DNA of 64,000 nucleotides from Variovorax sp. PAMC26660 (GCF_014302995.1 NZ_CP060295.1:4951501-5015500); one strand, 5' to 3'. Shown: positions 29,537-38,433, counted from the stretch's first letter. A program made the numbers and translations. Notes: generated from the sequence alone by a model not told the origin.

Positions 29537-30082
29537 ATGAAGGTCGTCGGCTTCGCCGGCTATTCGGGCGCGGGCAAGACCACGCTGGTGGAGCGCCTGA
29601 TCCCGGTGCTCAAGCGGCTCGGCCAGCGCGTCTCGGTGGTCAAGCACGCACACCACAAGTTCGACATCGACCATCCGGGCAAGGACACGTACCGCCACCG
29701 CGAGGCCGGTGCCTTCGAGGTGGTCGTGGCCTCCGACAAGCGGCTGGCCGTGATGCGCGAGTTCGAGACTCCCGTGGAGCTGTCGGTGCACCAGCTGCTG
29801 GCAGAGCTGCATCCGGCCGCCGACTGGGTGCTGGTCGAGGGCTTCCGGCACAGCGATGTGCTGAAGATCGAAGTCTGGCGCCTGCCCGAAGATGGCCAGC
29901 CTTCGCGGCCGGTGCTGTACACGGACGATCCCTTCGTCACCGCCGTGGCCACCGATGCACCGTCCAGCCTGCCGTTGCCCACCGAACGCCCGCTGTTCGA
30001 CCTCAATGACGCCGAGGCCATCGCGCAATGGCTGATCGCCAGCGGCGACCGCTTCGAGTACAACCCGGAACACCATGGCTGA
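29537..30082 (+). CDS. mobB: molybdopterin-guanine dinucleotide biosynthesis protein MobB
   Basis: A 181-residue GTP-binding adapter that helps MobA attach GMP to molybdopterin. The P-loop is GYSGAGKTTL at residues 8-17; VKHAHHKFDIDHPGKDTYRHREAGA and VLVEGFRHSD are family marks. It starts 18 bp after thrC, and its 3' end overlaps moeA by eight bases. It begins the Mo cofactor segment of the operon. Confidence 0.93.
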   Translation: MKVVGFAGYSGAGKTTLVERLIPVLKRLGQRVSVVKHAHHKFDIDHPGKDTYRHREAGAFEVVVASDKRLAVMREFETPVELSVHQLLAELHPAADWVLVEGFRHSDVLKIEVWRLPEDGQPSRPVLYTDDPFVTAVATDAPSSLPLPTERPLFDLNDAEAIAQWLIASGDRFEYNPEHHG

Positions 30083-31361
30083 TTCCCCCGTTCCCTTCGC
30101 CGCTTCGTCCCTGCGCCCACCGCTGATGCCGCTCGACGAGGCCATCGCGGTGCTTCTGGCGAAGGCGCAGCCGAAGCTGCCCGCCGAAAGCGTCGTGACC
30201 TTCGAGGCCGATGGCCGCGTGCTGGCACAGGACCTCGTCTCCGGCCTGACCGTGCCGCCGCGCGACAACAGCGCGATGGATGGCTACGCGGTGCGCGTGG
30301 CCGATTGCGCAGCGCCTGGTGCCGAACTGGTCGTGGCGCAGCGCATTCCCGCGGGCACCGTCGGCACGCCGCTGGCGGCCGGCACCGCCGCGCGCATCTT
30401 CACTGGCGCGCAGATCCCTGATGGCGCCGATGCCGTGGTGATGCAGGAAGACACCACCGCCACGCCGCAGGAAGGCCGCCTGGGCTCGGTTCGCATCGCC
30501 ATCGTCCCCGCAGTCGGCCAATGGGTGCGCCGCGAAGGTGAAGACGTGGCTTCCGGCGACGTCGTGCTGAAGCAGGGCGAGCGCCTCACGCCCGCCGCGC
30601 TGGGCCTTGCCGCCAGCGTCGGCTTCCACAAGCTGCAGGTGGCCCGCAAGCCGCGCGTGGCCATGCTCTCCACCGGCGACGAACTGGTGATGCCGGGTGA
30701 AGTCGCGCCGGATGCCATGAAGCCCGGCGCGATCTACAACTCCAACCGCTTCTTCATGCGCGCCTTGCTGCATCGGTTGGGCTGCGAGGTGAATGACCTG
30801 GGCATCGTGCCGGACAACCGCGAAGCCACCATCACGGCGCTGCGCGACGCGGCCGAAACCAGCGACCTGATCATCACCACCGGCGGCGTGTCGGTCGGCG
30901 AAGAAGACCACATCCGCGCCGCACTGCAGTCGCTGGGCGAGCTGCAGCTCTGGTCGCTGTCGATGAAGCCCGGCAAGCCTTTCGCCTACGGCTCGATCGC
31001 GCGCAGCGACGGGCAGGGCCATTGCCACGTGACGGGGTTGCCCGGCAACCCGGTGTCCAGCTTCCTGACCTTCCTGATGCTCGTGCGGCCCTTCTTGCTG
31101 ACACTGCAAGGCGCCACACGCGTGACGCCCGAGCCCGTGCAGATGCGCGCTGATTTCGACTGGCTCCGCGCCGACAAGCGCCGTGAGTTCCTGCGCGCGC
31201 GCCGCAATGCGGCCGGTGGGCTCGAACTGTTCGGCAACCAGAGTTCGGGCGTGCTCACGTCGATGGTCTGGGGCGATGGCGTGGTCGACAACCCCGCGGG
31301 CCAGACGATCCGTTCGGGCGACACCGTGAACTTCATTCCCTTCGCCTCGCTGCTGTCCTGA
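30075..31361 (+). CDS. moeA: molybdopterin molybdenumtransferase
   Basis: A 428-residue enzyme that inserts molybdate into adenylated molybdopterin. The features are DNSAMDGYAVR and FTGAQIPDGADAVVMQED in the N-terminal half, LSTGDELV and GVSVGEEDHI in the MoaB/MogA-like domain, then KPGKPFAYG and GLPGNPVSSFLTFL, with a C-terminal beta barrel. Its start overlaps the mobB end, and moaD begins five bases after its stop. Confidence 0.95.
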   Translation: MADSPVPFAASSLRPPLMPLDEAIAVLLAKAQPKLPAESVVTFEADGRVLAQDLVSGLTVPPRDNSAMDGYAVRVADCAAPGAELVVAQRIPAGTVGTPLAAGTAARIFTGAQIPDGADAVVMQEDTTATPQEGRLGSVRIAIVPAVGQWVRREGEDVASGDVVLKQGERLTPAALGLAASVGFHKLQVARKPRVAMLSTGDELVMPGEVAPDAMKPGAIYNSNRFFMRALLHRLGCEVNDLGIVPDNREATITALRDAAETSDLIITTGGVSVGEEDHIRAALQSLGELQLWSLSMKPGKPFAYGSIARSDGQGHCHVTGLPGNPVSSFLTFLMLVRPFLLTLQGATRVTPEPVQMRADFDWLRADKRREFLRARRNAAGGLELFGNQSSGVLTSMVWGDGVVDNPAGQTIRSGDTVNFIPFASLLS

Positions 31362-31366
31362 ATCGC

Positions 31367-31618
31367 ATGAAGGTACAGGTCCGTTATTTCGCGTCGGTGC
31401 GCGAGGCGCTCTCAAGCAGCAGCGAAACCGTCGAGACGAACGCACAGACGTTGGCCGCGCTGCGCGACGAACTCATCGCCCGTGGCGGCGCGCATGCCAC
31501 CGCGCTGGCACGTGGCAAGGCCGTGCGCATGGCGCTCGACCAAGCCATGAGCGACGAAGCCGCAGCCCTGCACGAAGGCTGCGAAGTCGCTTTCTTCCCG
31601 CCGGTTACGGGCGGCTGA
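31367..31618 (+). CDS. moaD: molybdopterin synthase sulfur carrier subunit
   Basis: An 83-residue ubiquitin-like protein. The C terminus FFPPVTGG ends in the diglycine that is turned into a thiocarboxylate and feeds sulfur into MoaE. It begins MKVQVRYFASVREAL. It follows moeA by five bases. Its partner moaE lies 7.6 kb further on, on the other side of the accessory block, and its last 14 bases overlap the end of the converging DapA-family gene. Confidence 0.94.
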   Translation: MKVQVRYFASVREALSSSSETVETNAQTLAALRDELIARGGAHATALARGKAVRMALDQAMSDEAAALHEGCEVAFFPPVTGG

Positions 31619-32498
31619 GCCGGGCGTCGAGCGCGACAAGGCGCTCGCGCAGGCCATCGGACGCACGGGTCATCGGCGAGCGCAACTCGTTGTGCATCCC
31701 ACCCTGGTGTGCCAGCAGTGCCTTCAGCGGCCCCGGGTTCGACTCGGCAAACAACATCTCGATCAGCGGTTGCAACGGCTGCCATTCGGCACGCGCCTCG
31801 GCCACGCGGTTGTCGGCCAGCAGGCGCAGCACTTGCACGAAGCGCCGCGTCTGCACATGCCCGCTGGCCGCGATGGCGCCCACGCCACCTTCGGCCACCG
31901 TGCTGAAAATCTGGTGGTCTTCGCCCGACAACACCTGCAGCCGGCCATCGGCGATCACCGCGCGTGTCTTCGCCATGTCGCCGCCGCAGTCCTTGATGCC
32001 GCGAATGCGCGGATGGTCGGCCAGTGCCAGCAGCGTCTCGCGTGCAAGCGTCGCGCCGGTGCGGTAGGGAATGTCGTAGATCAGCAGTGGCACCGCGGTC
32101 GCGTCGGCGATGGCGCGGAACCATTCGAGCAGGCCCGCCTGCGAAGGGCGGATGTAGTGCGGCGCGGGCACCAGCAGGGCCGCCAGGGGGCGTTCGGCGA
32201 GCTTGCGCACCCAGGCCGTCGTCTTGCCCAGGTGATAGCCCGACAGGCCCATGACGATCGGCAGGCCACCGGCAGCGGCTTGCACGGTATCGAGCGCGGC
32301 CAACTGCTCCGTCTCGTCGAGCGCGGCGGCCTCGCCGGTCGAGCCGCAGACCACGAAGCCGGCAACACCGTCGCCGGCGAGCCGTCGGGTCAACGCGGCG
32401 AGTGCGGCGTGGTCGACCGCGCCATCGCGGAACGGGGTGACGAGCGGGATCCAGAGGCCCGAAAAATCGGGGGTGGGGGCGGTAGTTTGTTGTGGCAC
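31605..32498 (-). CDS. dihydrodipicolinate synthase (DapA) family aldolase
   Basis: A 297-residue class I aldolase of the DapA/NAL superfamily. Schiff-base Lys169 is in IRGIKDCGGD, catalytic Tyr141 in YDIPYRTG, and the substrate loop CGSTGEAAAL at 51-60 replaces the usual GTTGE. Related enzymes make dihydrodipicolinate or cleave N-acetylneuraminate, sugar acids and hydroxyproline derivatives, so the reaction is open. It is transcribed toward moaD and overlaps it tail to tail by 14 bp. The start is the ATG complementary to 32496-32498, with a GAGAGGA-type site upstream. Confidence 0.82.
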   Translation of the reverse strand: MPQQTTAPTPDFSGLWIPLVTPFRDGAVDHAALAALTRRLAGDGVAGFVVCGSTGEAAALDETEQLAALDTVQAAAGGLPIVMGLSGYHLGKTTAWVRKLAERPLAALLVPAPHYIRPSQAGLLEWFRAIADATAVPLLIYDIPYRTGATLARETLLALADHPRIRGIKDCGGDMAKTRAVIADGRLQVLSGEDHQIFSTVAEGGVGAIAASGHVQTRRFVQVLRLLADNRVAEARAEWQPLQPLIEMLFAESNPGPLKALLAHQGGMHNELRSPMTRASDGLRERLVALDARLSRP

Positions 32499-32567
32499 GC
32501 AGGCTTCCTCTCAGGAATCGACCGATGGAAAGAACCACCGTCCGATGCGCGCGCAACCCATGAGGGG

Positions 32568-32721
32568 CCAAAGCCTTGGCAGGTTCCGTCGCTCATCCGA
32601 CGACGGAACCTCGGCTCCGGTCAGACGAGCTTTGGTTTTTTTGCTTTGCAGCCTTGGCGCGCGCAACGGCTCTCGGGGTGCGAAAGCACCGGGAGGAGCG
32701 TGGCGAGACAAGGCATTGCAA
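32568..32721. other. strongly structured intergenic block, possible RNA element
   Basis: Two adjoining folds fill the gap between the DapA-family gene and vgrG. Fold 1: CCAAAGC (32568-32574) pairs with GCTTTGG (32629-32635) around an inner hairpin GGTTCCGTCG / CGACGGAACC (32582-32610), and seven T follow on the plus strand (32636-32642). Fold 2: TTGCA-GCCTTG (32646-32656) pairs with CAAGGC-AT-TGCAA (32709-32721) around a hairpin at 32669-32699 with a GGTGC-GAAA-GCACC tip. No known RNA family is recognised. A 66-codon open frame on the minus strand covers the same bases. Confidence 0.5.
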
Positions 32722-33048
32722 CAGTCTAGCCTAGGAGGCCTGGACTGGTGCAGCGCCGAAGTTTTGAATGGGCTGCTGGAGCTCTTCGAGCTCCTCCCAT
32801 GGACGGTCGCGAATCCAGAGCGAGCATGTGAGGACAGGAGTTCTCTGCAAGAGAAATCTTGAAGGAAGGCCCTGCTGCAGCCACGCCAATGAGGCGTTCT
32901 TACGTGGTCGGAGTGCGATGGTTTTGCAAACTACTCCGCACTCTTTCCGTGTTTGTCCGCTGAGAGGGCCCGGGCGATGATTGTTTGCAATGGTGCTGGG
33001 CACGCATGCCCCAGACTTTTTGAACGATCACTCGTCAAGGTCCCATGC
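32722..33048. other. non-coding stretch before vgrG
   Basis: No supported gene is seen here. The only clear feature is a perfect hairpin, GGAGCTC-TTC-GAGCTCC, at 32778-32794. A 90-codon minus-strand frame covers 32731-33003 but has no recognisable product. The vgrG promoter should lie in this stretch, though no convincing -35/-10 pair was found. Confidence 0.4.
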
Positions 33049-35886
33049 GTGTCTTCCCTCTTCACAGTTTCGCGAACCATCTGTGTCGTCAGCGCCGCCA
33101 TGCCCAGCCTGCTGGGCCAGCCCGCGCTGGAATTCAAGTCACTCGATGGCCGTGAGGCGTTGGGTGAACTCTTTGAATACACCGTCCGGCTGCAGACCCC
33201 CGACAGCCCGGCCCTGACCGAGTACGTCACAGCCAATGTTCCGGTCAAACAACTGATCGGCAAAGAGTTCAGCATCTGCATCGAACTCGACGGCAAGGGC
33301 TTTGGTGTGGCGGCCCGCACGGGCGCAGGCACACGCGAGATCAACGCCCTGGTGACCAGCGCAAGGTTCGTGCAGCACGAGAACCGCCGGGGCATCTACG
33401 AAATCTCCCTTCGCCCCTGGCTGACCCTGGCCACACGCACCAGCGACTACAAGATCTTCCAGAACAAGACCCCGCTGGAGATCATCGAGGAGGTGCTCGC
33501 CGGCTATAGCTTTCTGACCGAAAAGCGCGTCACCCATCGGTATCCCCTGCGGGTGTTCCAGGTCCAGTACGGCGAGACGGACTTCGAGTTCATCACGCGG
33601 CTGATGCAGGAATTCGGCATCTACTACTTCTTTGAACACAAGGATGGGGCGCACAAGCTGGTCTTGGTGGACGACGTCGGCGCGCACATGAAGTTCGAGA
33701 GCCCGGCGTATCACGCCATTGCCTACCATCCGCCGGGTCACAAGATCGACGAGGAATACTGCGACAACTTCTGCAGCGTCGAAAACCTGGAATCGGGCCA
33801 GTGGGTGACCGACGACTTCGACTTCACCAAGCCGCGCGCCCGGCTCCAGCAGGTCGCCAGGATGCCGCGCAACACGGGCAACAGTGCGCAGGAGATGTAC
33901 AAGTGGCCGGGCGACTACAGCGATCCGGACGAAGGCCGGGACCTTGCGCGCACGCGCATGGAGGCAATCGGCGCTCCTGGCAGCCGCGGGCGGGGAAGCG
34001 GCAACCTGCGGGCAATCGTGACGGGATGCACCTTCTCGCTGACCCACTACCCACAAGACGCAGCGAACCTCGAGTACCTGGTCATCGCCAGCACCCTGCG
34101 CCTGCACGAAAGCGCGCATGCCAGTGGTCAGGAAGACTACGTTTGCCGTACCGACTTCGAGGTTCAGCCCGCCCACAAGATCTTTCGCTCACCGCAGACC
34201 CAGCCCAAGCCCAGAACCACGGGCCCGCAGACGGCCATCGTCACCGGCCCCAGCGGTCAGGAAATATGGACGGACGAATACGGCCGGATCCGGGCCAGCT
34301 TCCACTGGAACCGCTACTGCACGAAAGACGAGAACGCCTCCTGCTGGATTCGTGTGTCCTCCCCCTGGGCCGGCACCAACTTAGGTGGCATGCACATTCC
34401 GCGCATCGGCCAGGAAGTGATCGTCGACTTCGAGAACGGCGATCCCGACCGGCCTATCGTCACTGGCCGGGTCTACAACCGCTTGAACATGCCACCCAGG
34501 CTGTTGCCCGAACAGAAGAATCTTTCGGGCTTTCGCAGCCGCGAACTGAGCTCGGACGGCAAAGGCCCGGGTGGACGAAGCAACCATATCGCGTTGGACG
34601 ACAAGGCCGGAAAGATCCAGGCCCAGCTCAAAAGCGATCACCAGTGCAGCAGCCTGAGCCTGGGGCACATCGGGCGCATCGAAGACACGGCCGGCCGCAA
34701 GGATGACCGGGGCCAGGGCGTCGAGTTGCGTACCGATGGGCATGGCGCGATCCGCGCCGCCCAAGGTTTGCTGCTCACCACGGAGGCCAGACCCAATGCG
34801 CAGGCCCACATCACCGACATGGGAGAGACCGTCGTCAGACTCACGCAGGCGCAGGATCTGCACGAAGGGATGAGCGAGGTTGCGCAGCAGGCCAAGGCAC
34901 ACAAGGCAGGCGATCAGGATGCCGTCACGAAGGTCCTGAAGGAACACAACGACGCAATCAAGGGCAAGGGCGGCAACGCATCGGAAGGGCAGTTCCCGGA
35001 ACTCAACGAACCTCATCTGGTACTTGCCAGTCCGGCGGGTATTCACAGCACGGCCGGCACGACGACGCACATCGCGAGCATCGAGCATATCGCCCTGAGC
35101 AGTGGCGGGCACACCAGCATCAGCGCGGGCAAGAGCCTGTTGGCCAGCGTCAAGGACGCCGTGCGCTTCTTTGCCTACAAGGCCATCCGCCTGACAGCGG
35201 CCACCGCGGGCATCGACATCGTGGCGCTGCAGAACAGCATCAACCTCATGGCCAAGCTCGACATCAAGCTGGAGGCCAACAGGATCACGATCACCGCCAA
35301 GGAAGAGATCCTGATCAACGGGGGGAGCAGCTACACGCGATGGAATGCCTCAGGCATCGTGCATGGCACCAATGGGGTGTGGCGCGAGCATGCGGCCACG
35401 CACAGCTTCGCCGGGCCAATGAGCATGGAAAAGCTCCTGCGGATGCGGGGCGTAAGTCACGACGACAAGTACAGCGTTCGCTTCGCGCCACTTGGCAGTG
35501 ACGAGATCTTCAAACACATGCAAATGACGGGATTGCCCTACAAGATTCTGGACGAGCGAGAGGAAATCAAAGCGGAAGGAGTCATCCCGGCCAACGGCCG
35601 GCTGCCGAGAGTTACTTTTGAAACGCCAGACGAAGCAGTATTGATCGTGGGCGAAGAGACTTGGAGTTGGAATGTTGTCCCGACGAGCAGAACGGTGCAC
35701 AGAAATCTCGACGCTTCCAACACAGAAATCGAAGAAGCCGATAGCAATAATTCAGATGATGGCTTACTCGATGTCGAAAAATCGAAGTACGCACAAACAG
35801 AAGGTAATTCTGAATTCAATCATTTTCTTTCGGAGTCCGCAGTTGAGGCTTTTCTGATTGAATTGGTTCAAATTCGGAATAAATAA
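33049..35886 (+). CDS. vgrG: type VI secretion spike protein VgrG with a C-terminal adaptor tail
   Basis: About 945 residues. A gp27-like region (residues 8-340, starting SRTICVVSAAMPSLLGQPALEF) is followed by the gp5-like OB fold (about 395-475, EIWTDEYGRIRASFHWNR...PIVTGRVYNR), a DUF2345 beta-helix section (about 655-790), then a tail of about 150 residues. The tail includes a transthyretin-like YSVRFAPLGSDE...LPYKILDE segment, the kind of domain that docks an effector. GTG at 33049 with AAGG upstream is preferred because the family N terminus lies before the ATG at 33100. G+C drops sharply in the last 300 bases. The stop overlaps the effector ATG (TAATG). Confidence 0.9.
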   Translation: MSSLFTVSRTICVVSAAMPSLLGQPALEFKSLDGREALGELFEYTVRLQTPDSPALTEYVTANVPVKQLIGKEFSICIELDGKGFGVAARTGAGTREINALVTSARFVQHENRRGIYEISLRPWLTLATRTSDYKIFQNKTPLEIIEEVLAGYSFLTEKRVTHRYPLRVFQVQYGETDFEFITRLMQEFGIYYFFEHKDGAHKLVLVDDVGAHMKFESPAYHAIAYHPPGHKIDEEYCDNFCSVENLESGQWVTDDFDFTKPRARLQQVARMPRNTGNSAQEMYKWPGDYSDPDEGRDLARTRMEAIGAPGSRGRGSGNLRAIVTGCTFSLTHYPQDAANLEYLVIASTLRLHESAHASGQEDYVCRTDFEVQPAHKIFRSPQTQPKPRTTGPQTAIVTGPSGQEIWTDEYGRIRASFHWNRYCTKDENASCWIRVSSPWAGTNLGGMHIPRIGQEVIVDFENGDPDRPIVTGRVYNRLNMPPRLLPEQKNLSGFRSRELSSDGKGPGGRSNHIALDDKAGKIQAQLKSDHQCSSLSLGHIGRIEDTAGRKDDRGQGVELRTDGHGAIRAAQGLLLTTEARPNAQAHITDMGETVVRLTQAQDLHEGMSEVAQQAKAHKAGDQDAVTKVLKEHNDAIKGKGGNASEGQFPELNEPHLVLASPAGIHSTAGTTTHIASIEHIALSSGGHTSISAGKSLLASVKDAVRFFAYKAIRLTAATAGIDIVALQNSINLMAKLDIKLEANRITITAKEEILINGGSSYTRWNASGIVHGTNGVWREHAATHSFAGPMSMEKLLRMRGVSHDDKYSVRFAPLGSDEIFKHMQMTGLPYKILDEREEIKAEGVIPANGRLPRVTFETPDEAVLIVGEETWSWNVVPTSRTVHRNLDASNTEIEEADSNNSDDGLLDVEKSKYAQTEGNSEFNHFLSESAVEAFLIELVQIRNK

Positions 35887-37718
35887 TGTCAAGATTTATA
35901 TCTGCGATCTATCACAAAAATATCGAGGTTGCTGAATTTATTTGCGACGATGGTCGGCATTTTTTGCGCTCCGGAGGAACGCTGCCATGGCGAATAAATA
36001 ATCCCGGAGATTTGACAGCCCGTCTTGTGGATGGAGTGCCTGCGCCTAAAAAAGCCAAAGGCTATGTGGGATTTGCCACCACAAAATCAGGCAGGGTATT
36101 TTTGATATTCCCGGATGAAGATGCTGGGCGCGCAGAGCTGAAGGCCAATTTAAAAAGAATGCATGGAGAAAAAACAATTCTAAAAGCCATTCCTGACTAC
36201 GCACCAGAAAAAGAAAACAACACACAAAAATACATAGAAGACTTGCTTAAGATTGGCAAGATTCCGATTGACAAGAAAATTGACTCATGCAGTGCCGAGG
36301 AGTTTGAAAAGATTGCAGACAGTATTGCGGAGATTGAGGGGTATTACGCCAAGCCTGCAACTCGCAAAGAATTGTGGGTGGTTGTGAGCAGGATCAATGC
36401 GACCGATGGTAGTCAGCCTTTGCCCGATGCAGAGATAATTCTCCAAATAGGAGGCAAAGAGCAAAAGGTCAAATCTGATGCGGTAGGACGTTTTCCACCA
36501 GTAATTCATCCGGCTGATAAAACTCCTGTTTACGTTAAGATAGTAGATTCAAAGACCAAAGAATCCGTAAAAATTGGGGTGATTCAAGGTGACGTCGGAA
36601 AGGATTTCAATCTTCTGGCGAAATTCAGAAAATGGAAAGGTGTTGCGGGGTCGGAGAAGATTAATGGCTCTTCATTTAGGCAGAAGAAGTCGATGAAATA
36701 TGTGGTCCAGCCCGGAGATAGTCTGGGAAATGTCGCAAAACTGTATCGAACTAATGTAGCTACGATCAAAATCAGCAATAGTCTGAAAAGCGACACCATC
36801 TATCCTGGAGAGGTGCTGCTGATCAATGGGAGTGGTGAGGCAGAATCAAGCGCGGCTCCAACAACTGCAACGCCAAAATCTACCTCGACAAGCATGGCAG
36901 CAGTTCCGAAAAAGCGGTCACGCCACACCACACCACCAGTGCCACCTATTTCCTCCAGCGTGCAGCCATCAGATTCGGAGCGATCCAAGAAGGGAGCAGG
37001 GAAGCAGTTGGCTCTGATCAACACTCTGTCTGGCAGAGCCCCTTGGATGCCCATCGCCATAGCAGAAGCAAAACTTAGAGCTGGAGAAGTCGAGCTTACA
37101 CTGCAAAACAAGATTAATTACCATATCGAAATTGATGATGGTTTGAAATCTTTATATGGACCTAACAGCGCATGGTGCGCCGCGTTCGTCAATTGGTGCC
37201 TATTGCAGGCAAAATATCCAATTGACAATGCAACCTATCCCGGGCATAGAACTGCAAAAGCACGTGCGCATGGATTTTATGAGGTGAGTGGTCCAAAAGA
37301 AAAAACAGAAAAGACCTCCGCCACTATTCGAAATCCTTTGTTTGTTGAAATGGAAAAACCCATATATGGTGCCATCGCGATGGTCACATCAAAATCCGAT
37401 CATGGGCATCATGTTGGATTTGTGTATGCGAAAAATGGTGCCAATGGATTAATATTGCTTGGCGGAAATCAAAGTCAGCAAATAAACTTCTCATACTTCA
37501 ACGCCACACCCGTTGCCGGATACACAACAAAAAACAAAGAAGGGAAAAAAGTCGCGCATAAGGGTGATCCGAATCATCTGAAATATTTTGTTCCAGTTGC
37601 ATATTATGAGCAAGCCAAGAAGGATGCCTCTAGCTCCGAGCTTGAAGAAATGAATGCAGCCGAGATAAATGAAGGAATGGGAATCGATGCAAACAAAGCA
37701 ACCCCGACGATTACATAG
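35886..37718 (+). CDS. putative T6SS peptidoglycan hydrolase effector (NNPG lysozyme-like, LysM, TIGR02594 amidase)
   Basis: A 610-residue protein, low in G+C and coupled to vgrG. Residues 30-150 (WRINNPGDL at 35-43, DYAPEKENNTQKYIEDL at 104-120) resemble the NNPG lysozyme-like domain of phage virion proteins. Residues 160-245 look like a beta-sandwich linker. A LysM motif spans 270-313 (YVVQPGDSLGNVAKLY), followed by a Pro/Ser/Thr-rich hinge. The C terminus (380-575) fits TIGR02594, an NlpC/P60-like amidase family, with candidate catalytic Cys431 (AWCAAFVNW), His509 (HGHHVGFV) and Asn528 (GGNQ). There is no signal peptide, as expected for T6SS cargo. Two hydrolytic domains plus a wall-binding motif suggest it acts in the target periplasm. 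Activity of either domain is inferred. Confidence 0.75.
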   Translation: MSRFISAIYHKNIEVAEFICDDGRHFLRSGGTLPWRINNPGDLTARLVDGVPAPKKAKGYVGFATTKSGRVFLIFPDEDAGRAELKANLKRMHGEKTILKAIPDYAPEKENNTQKYIEDLLKIGKIPIDKKIDSCSAEEFEKIADSIAEIEGYYAKPATRKELWVVVSRINATDGSQPLPDAEIILQIGGKEQKVKSDAVGRFPPVIHPADKTPVYVKIVDSKTKESVKIGVIQGDVGKDFNLLAKFRKWKGVAGSEKINGSSFRQKKSMKYVVQPGDSLGNVAKLYRTNVATIKISNSLKSDTIYPGEVLLINGSGEAESSAAPTTATPKSTSTSMAAVPKKRSRHTTPPVPPISSSVQPSDSERSKKGAGKQLALINTLSGRAPWMPIAIAEAKLRAGEVELTLQNKINYHIEIDDGLKSLYGPNSAWCAAFVNWCLLQAKYPIDNATYPGHRTAKARAHGFYEVSGPKEKTEKTSATIRNPLFVEMEKPIYGAIAMVTSKSDHGHHVGFVYAKNGANGLILLGGNQSQQINFSYFNATPVAGYTTKNKEGKKVAHKGDPNHLKYFVPVAYYEQAKKDASSSELEEMNAAEINEGMGIDANKATPTIT

Positions 37719-37719
37719 T

Positions 37720-38271
37720 ATGATCAATTTTTGGTCTTCGTTGTTGCGACGACTCTCGCGGCAGGGGGTTCTTGTTTTTGCATCATCTTTTATAATTCAC
37801 CTCTCTGCTTCTGCGGGATATGCTGGTGGCCCTTACGTGGTATGGGTAAATCTCGATCATTCCTTCGACGGAGAGAGGATTGATTCAGTAGTTGCCGATT
37901 TTGTTGCGAGCAATTCGATTAATTGCGATGGACAATGGAAATCGGGGGATTCTTTGTTGTATATGAAAAAGCGCCCGCCATTGATTGATGATGATTTGGT
38001 AAGAAAAGTCTTTTTGAAGAGGGACGCTATTCAAAGAAAATACTTGAGCGACGCGCTGAGAAAATATAGCGAAATTGGATTTCGGCATTACGATGGCCTT
38101 GATGGGATTGTTGTTTACTCAAATCAAGGTGTCGCAAAAATGATGAGTTTGACGACGAAAAAGAAGGAGATTCAATCTGTAGTTCTCGCTTCACGTGGCA
38201 ATCGACCCATGAAGAAGGATGTGGAGGATGCGTTTTGCGCGCTTTTGCCTCCAATTACGCGCGCGCCATAG
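37720..38271 (+). CDS. putative periplasmic immunity protein to the T6SS effector
   Basis: A 183-residue protein beginning two bases after the effector stop. MINFWSSLLRRLSRQ then a hydrophobic stretch to SASAGYA form a signal peptide, placing it in the periplasm where a wall-cutting effector would act. The mature part has two cysteines (SINCDGQW and AFCALLP) that may form a disulfide. It matches no family recognised here. Low G+C like the effector gene shows the two moved together. ATGs at 37669 and 37687 in the same frame would lengthen it and overlap the effector, but the ATG at 37720 best exposes the signal peptide. Confidence 0.55.
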   Translation: MINFWSSLLRRLSRQGVLVFASSFIIHLSASAGYAGGPYVVWVNLDHSFDGERIDSVVADFVASNSINCDGQWKSGDSLLYMKKRPPLIDDDLVRKVFLKRDAIQRKYLSDALRKYSEIGFRHYDGLDGIVVYSNQGVAKMMSLTTKKKEIQSVVLASRGNRPMKKDVEDAFCALLPPITRAP

Positions 38272-38368
38272 CTCAATTGTTAGATGTGGGGGTTTGGGGG
38301 ATTTGCAGGTCTGGCCAGCGGGCTCCGTGGAGTATTCACCTCGGTAGGCACTTTCTTTTTTGGGGGGA

Positions 38369-38402
38369 AGCACCCCAAAGGGTGCTCTCGATGATTTTTT
38401 TT
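38369..38402 (+). terminator. possible terminator after the immunity gene
   Basis: AGCACCC (38369-38375) pairs with GGGTGCT (38380-38386) around CAAA, and a run of eight T follows eight bases later. The gap to the T run makes it weak. The rest of 38272-38433 is AT-rich without a recognisable gene. Confidence 0.4.
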
Positions 38403-38433
38403 CGTCGCTTGGTGTGGAATCCAAAATTTTTAT

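Noticed and set aside
32582..32642. A plain intrinsic terminator before vgrG
   Set aside because: The strong 10-bp hairpin is 25 bases from the T run; only the long-range CCAAAGC/GCTTTGG stem touches it, so a simple terminator is not a good description.
32511..32711. A 66-codon minus-strand frame in the structured block
   Set aside because: It has only a TTG start, and the base pairing of the region explains it better. Kept as an alternative in the finding.
32731..33003. A 90-codon minus-strand frame before vgrG
   Set aside because: No family, no convincing start site, and it overlaps the probable vgrG promoter region. Left as non-coding.
33100..35886. ATG at 33100 as the vgrG start
   Set aside because: The conserved VgrG N-terminal strand (RTICVVSAAM) lies upstream of it in the same frame, and a GTG at 33049 with AAGG fits better.
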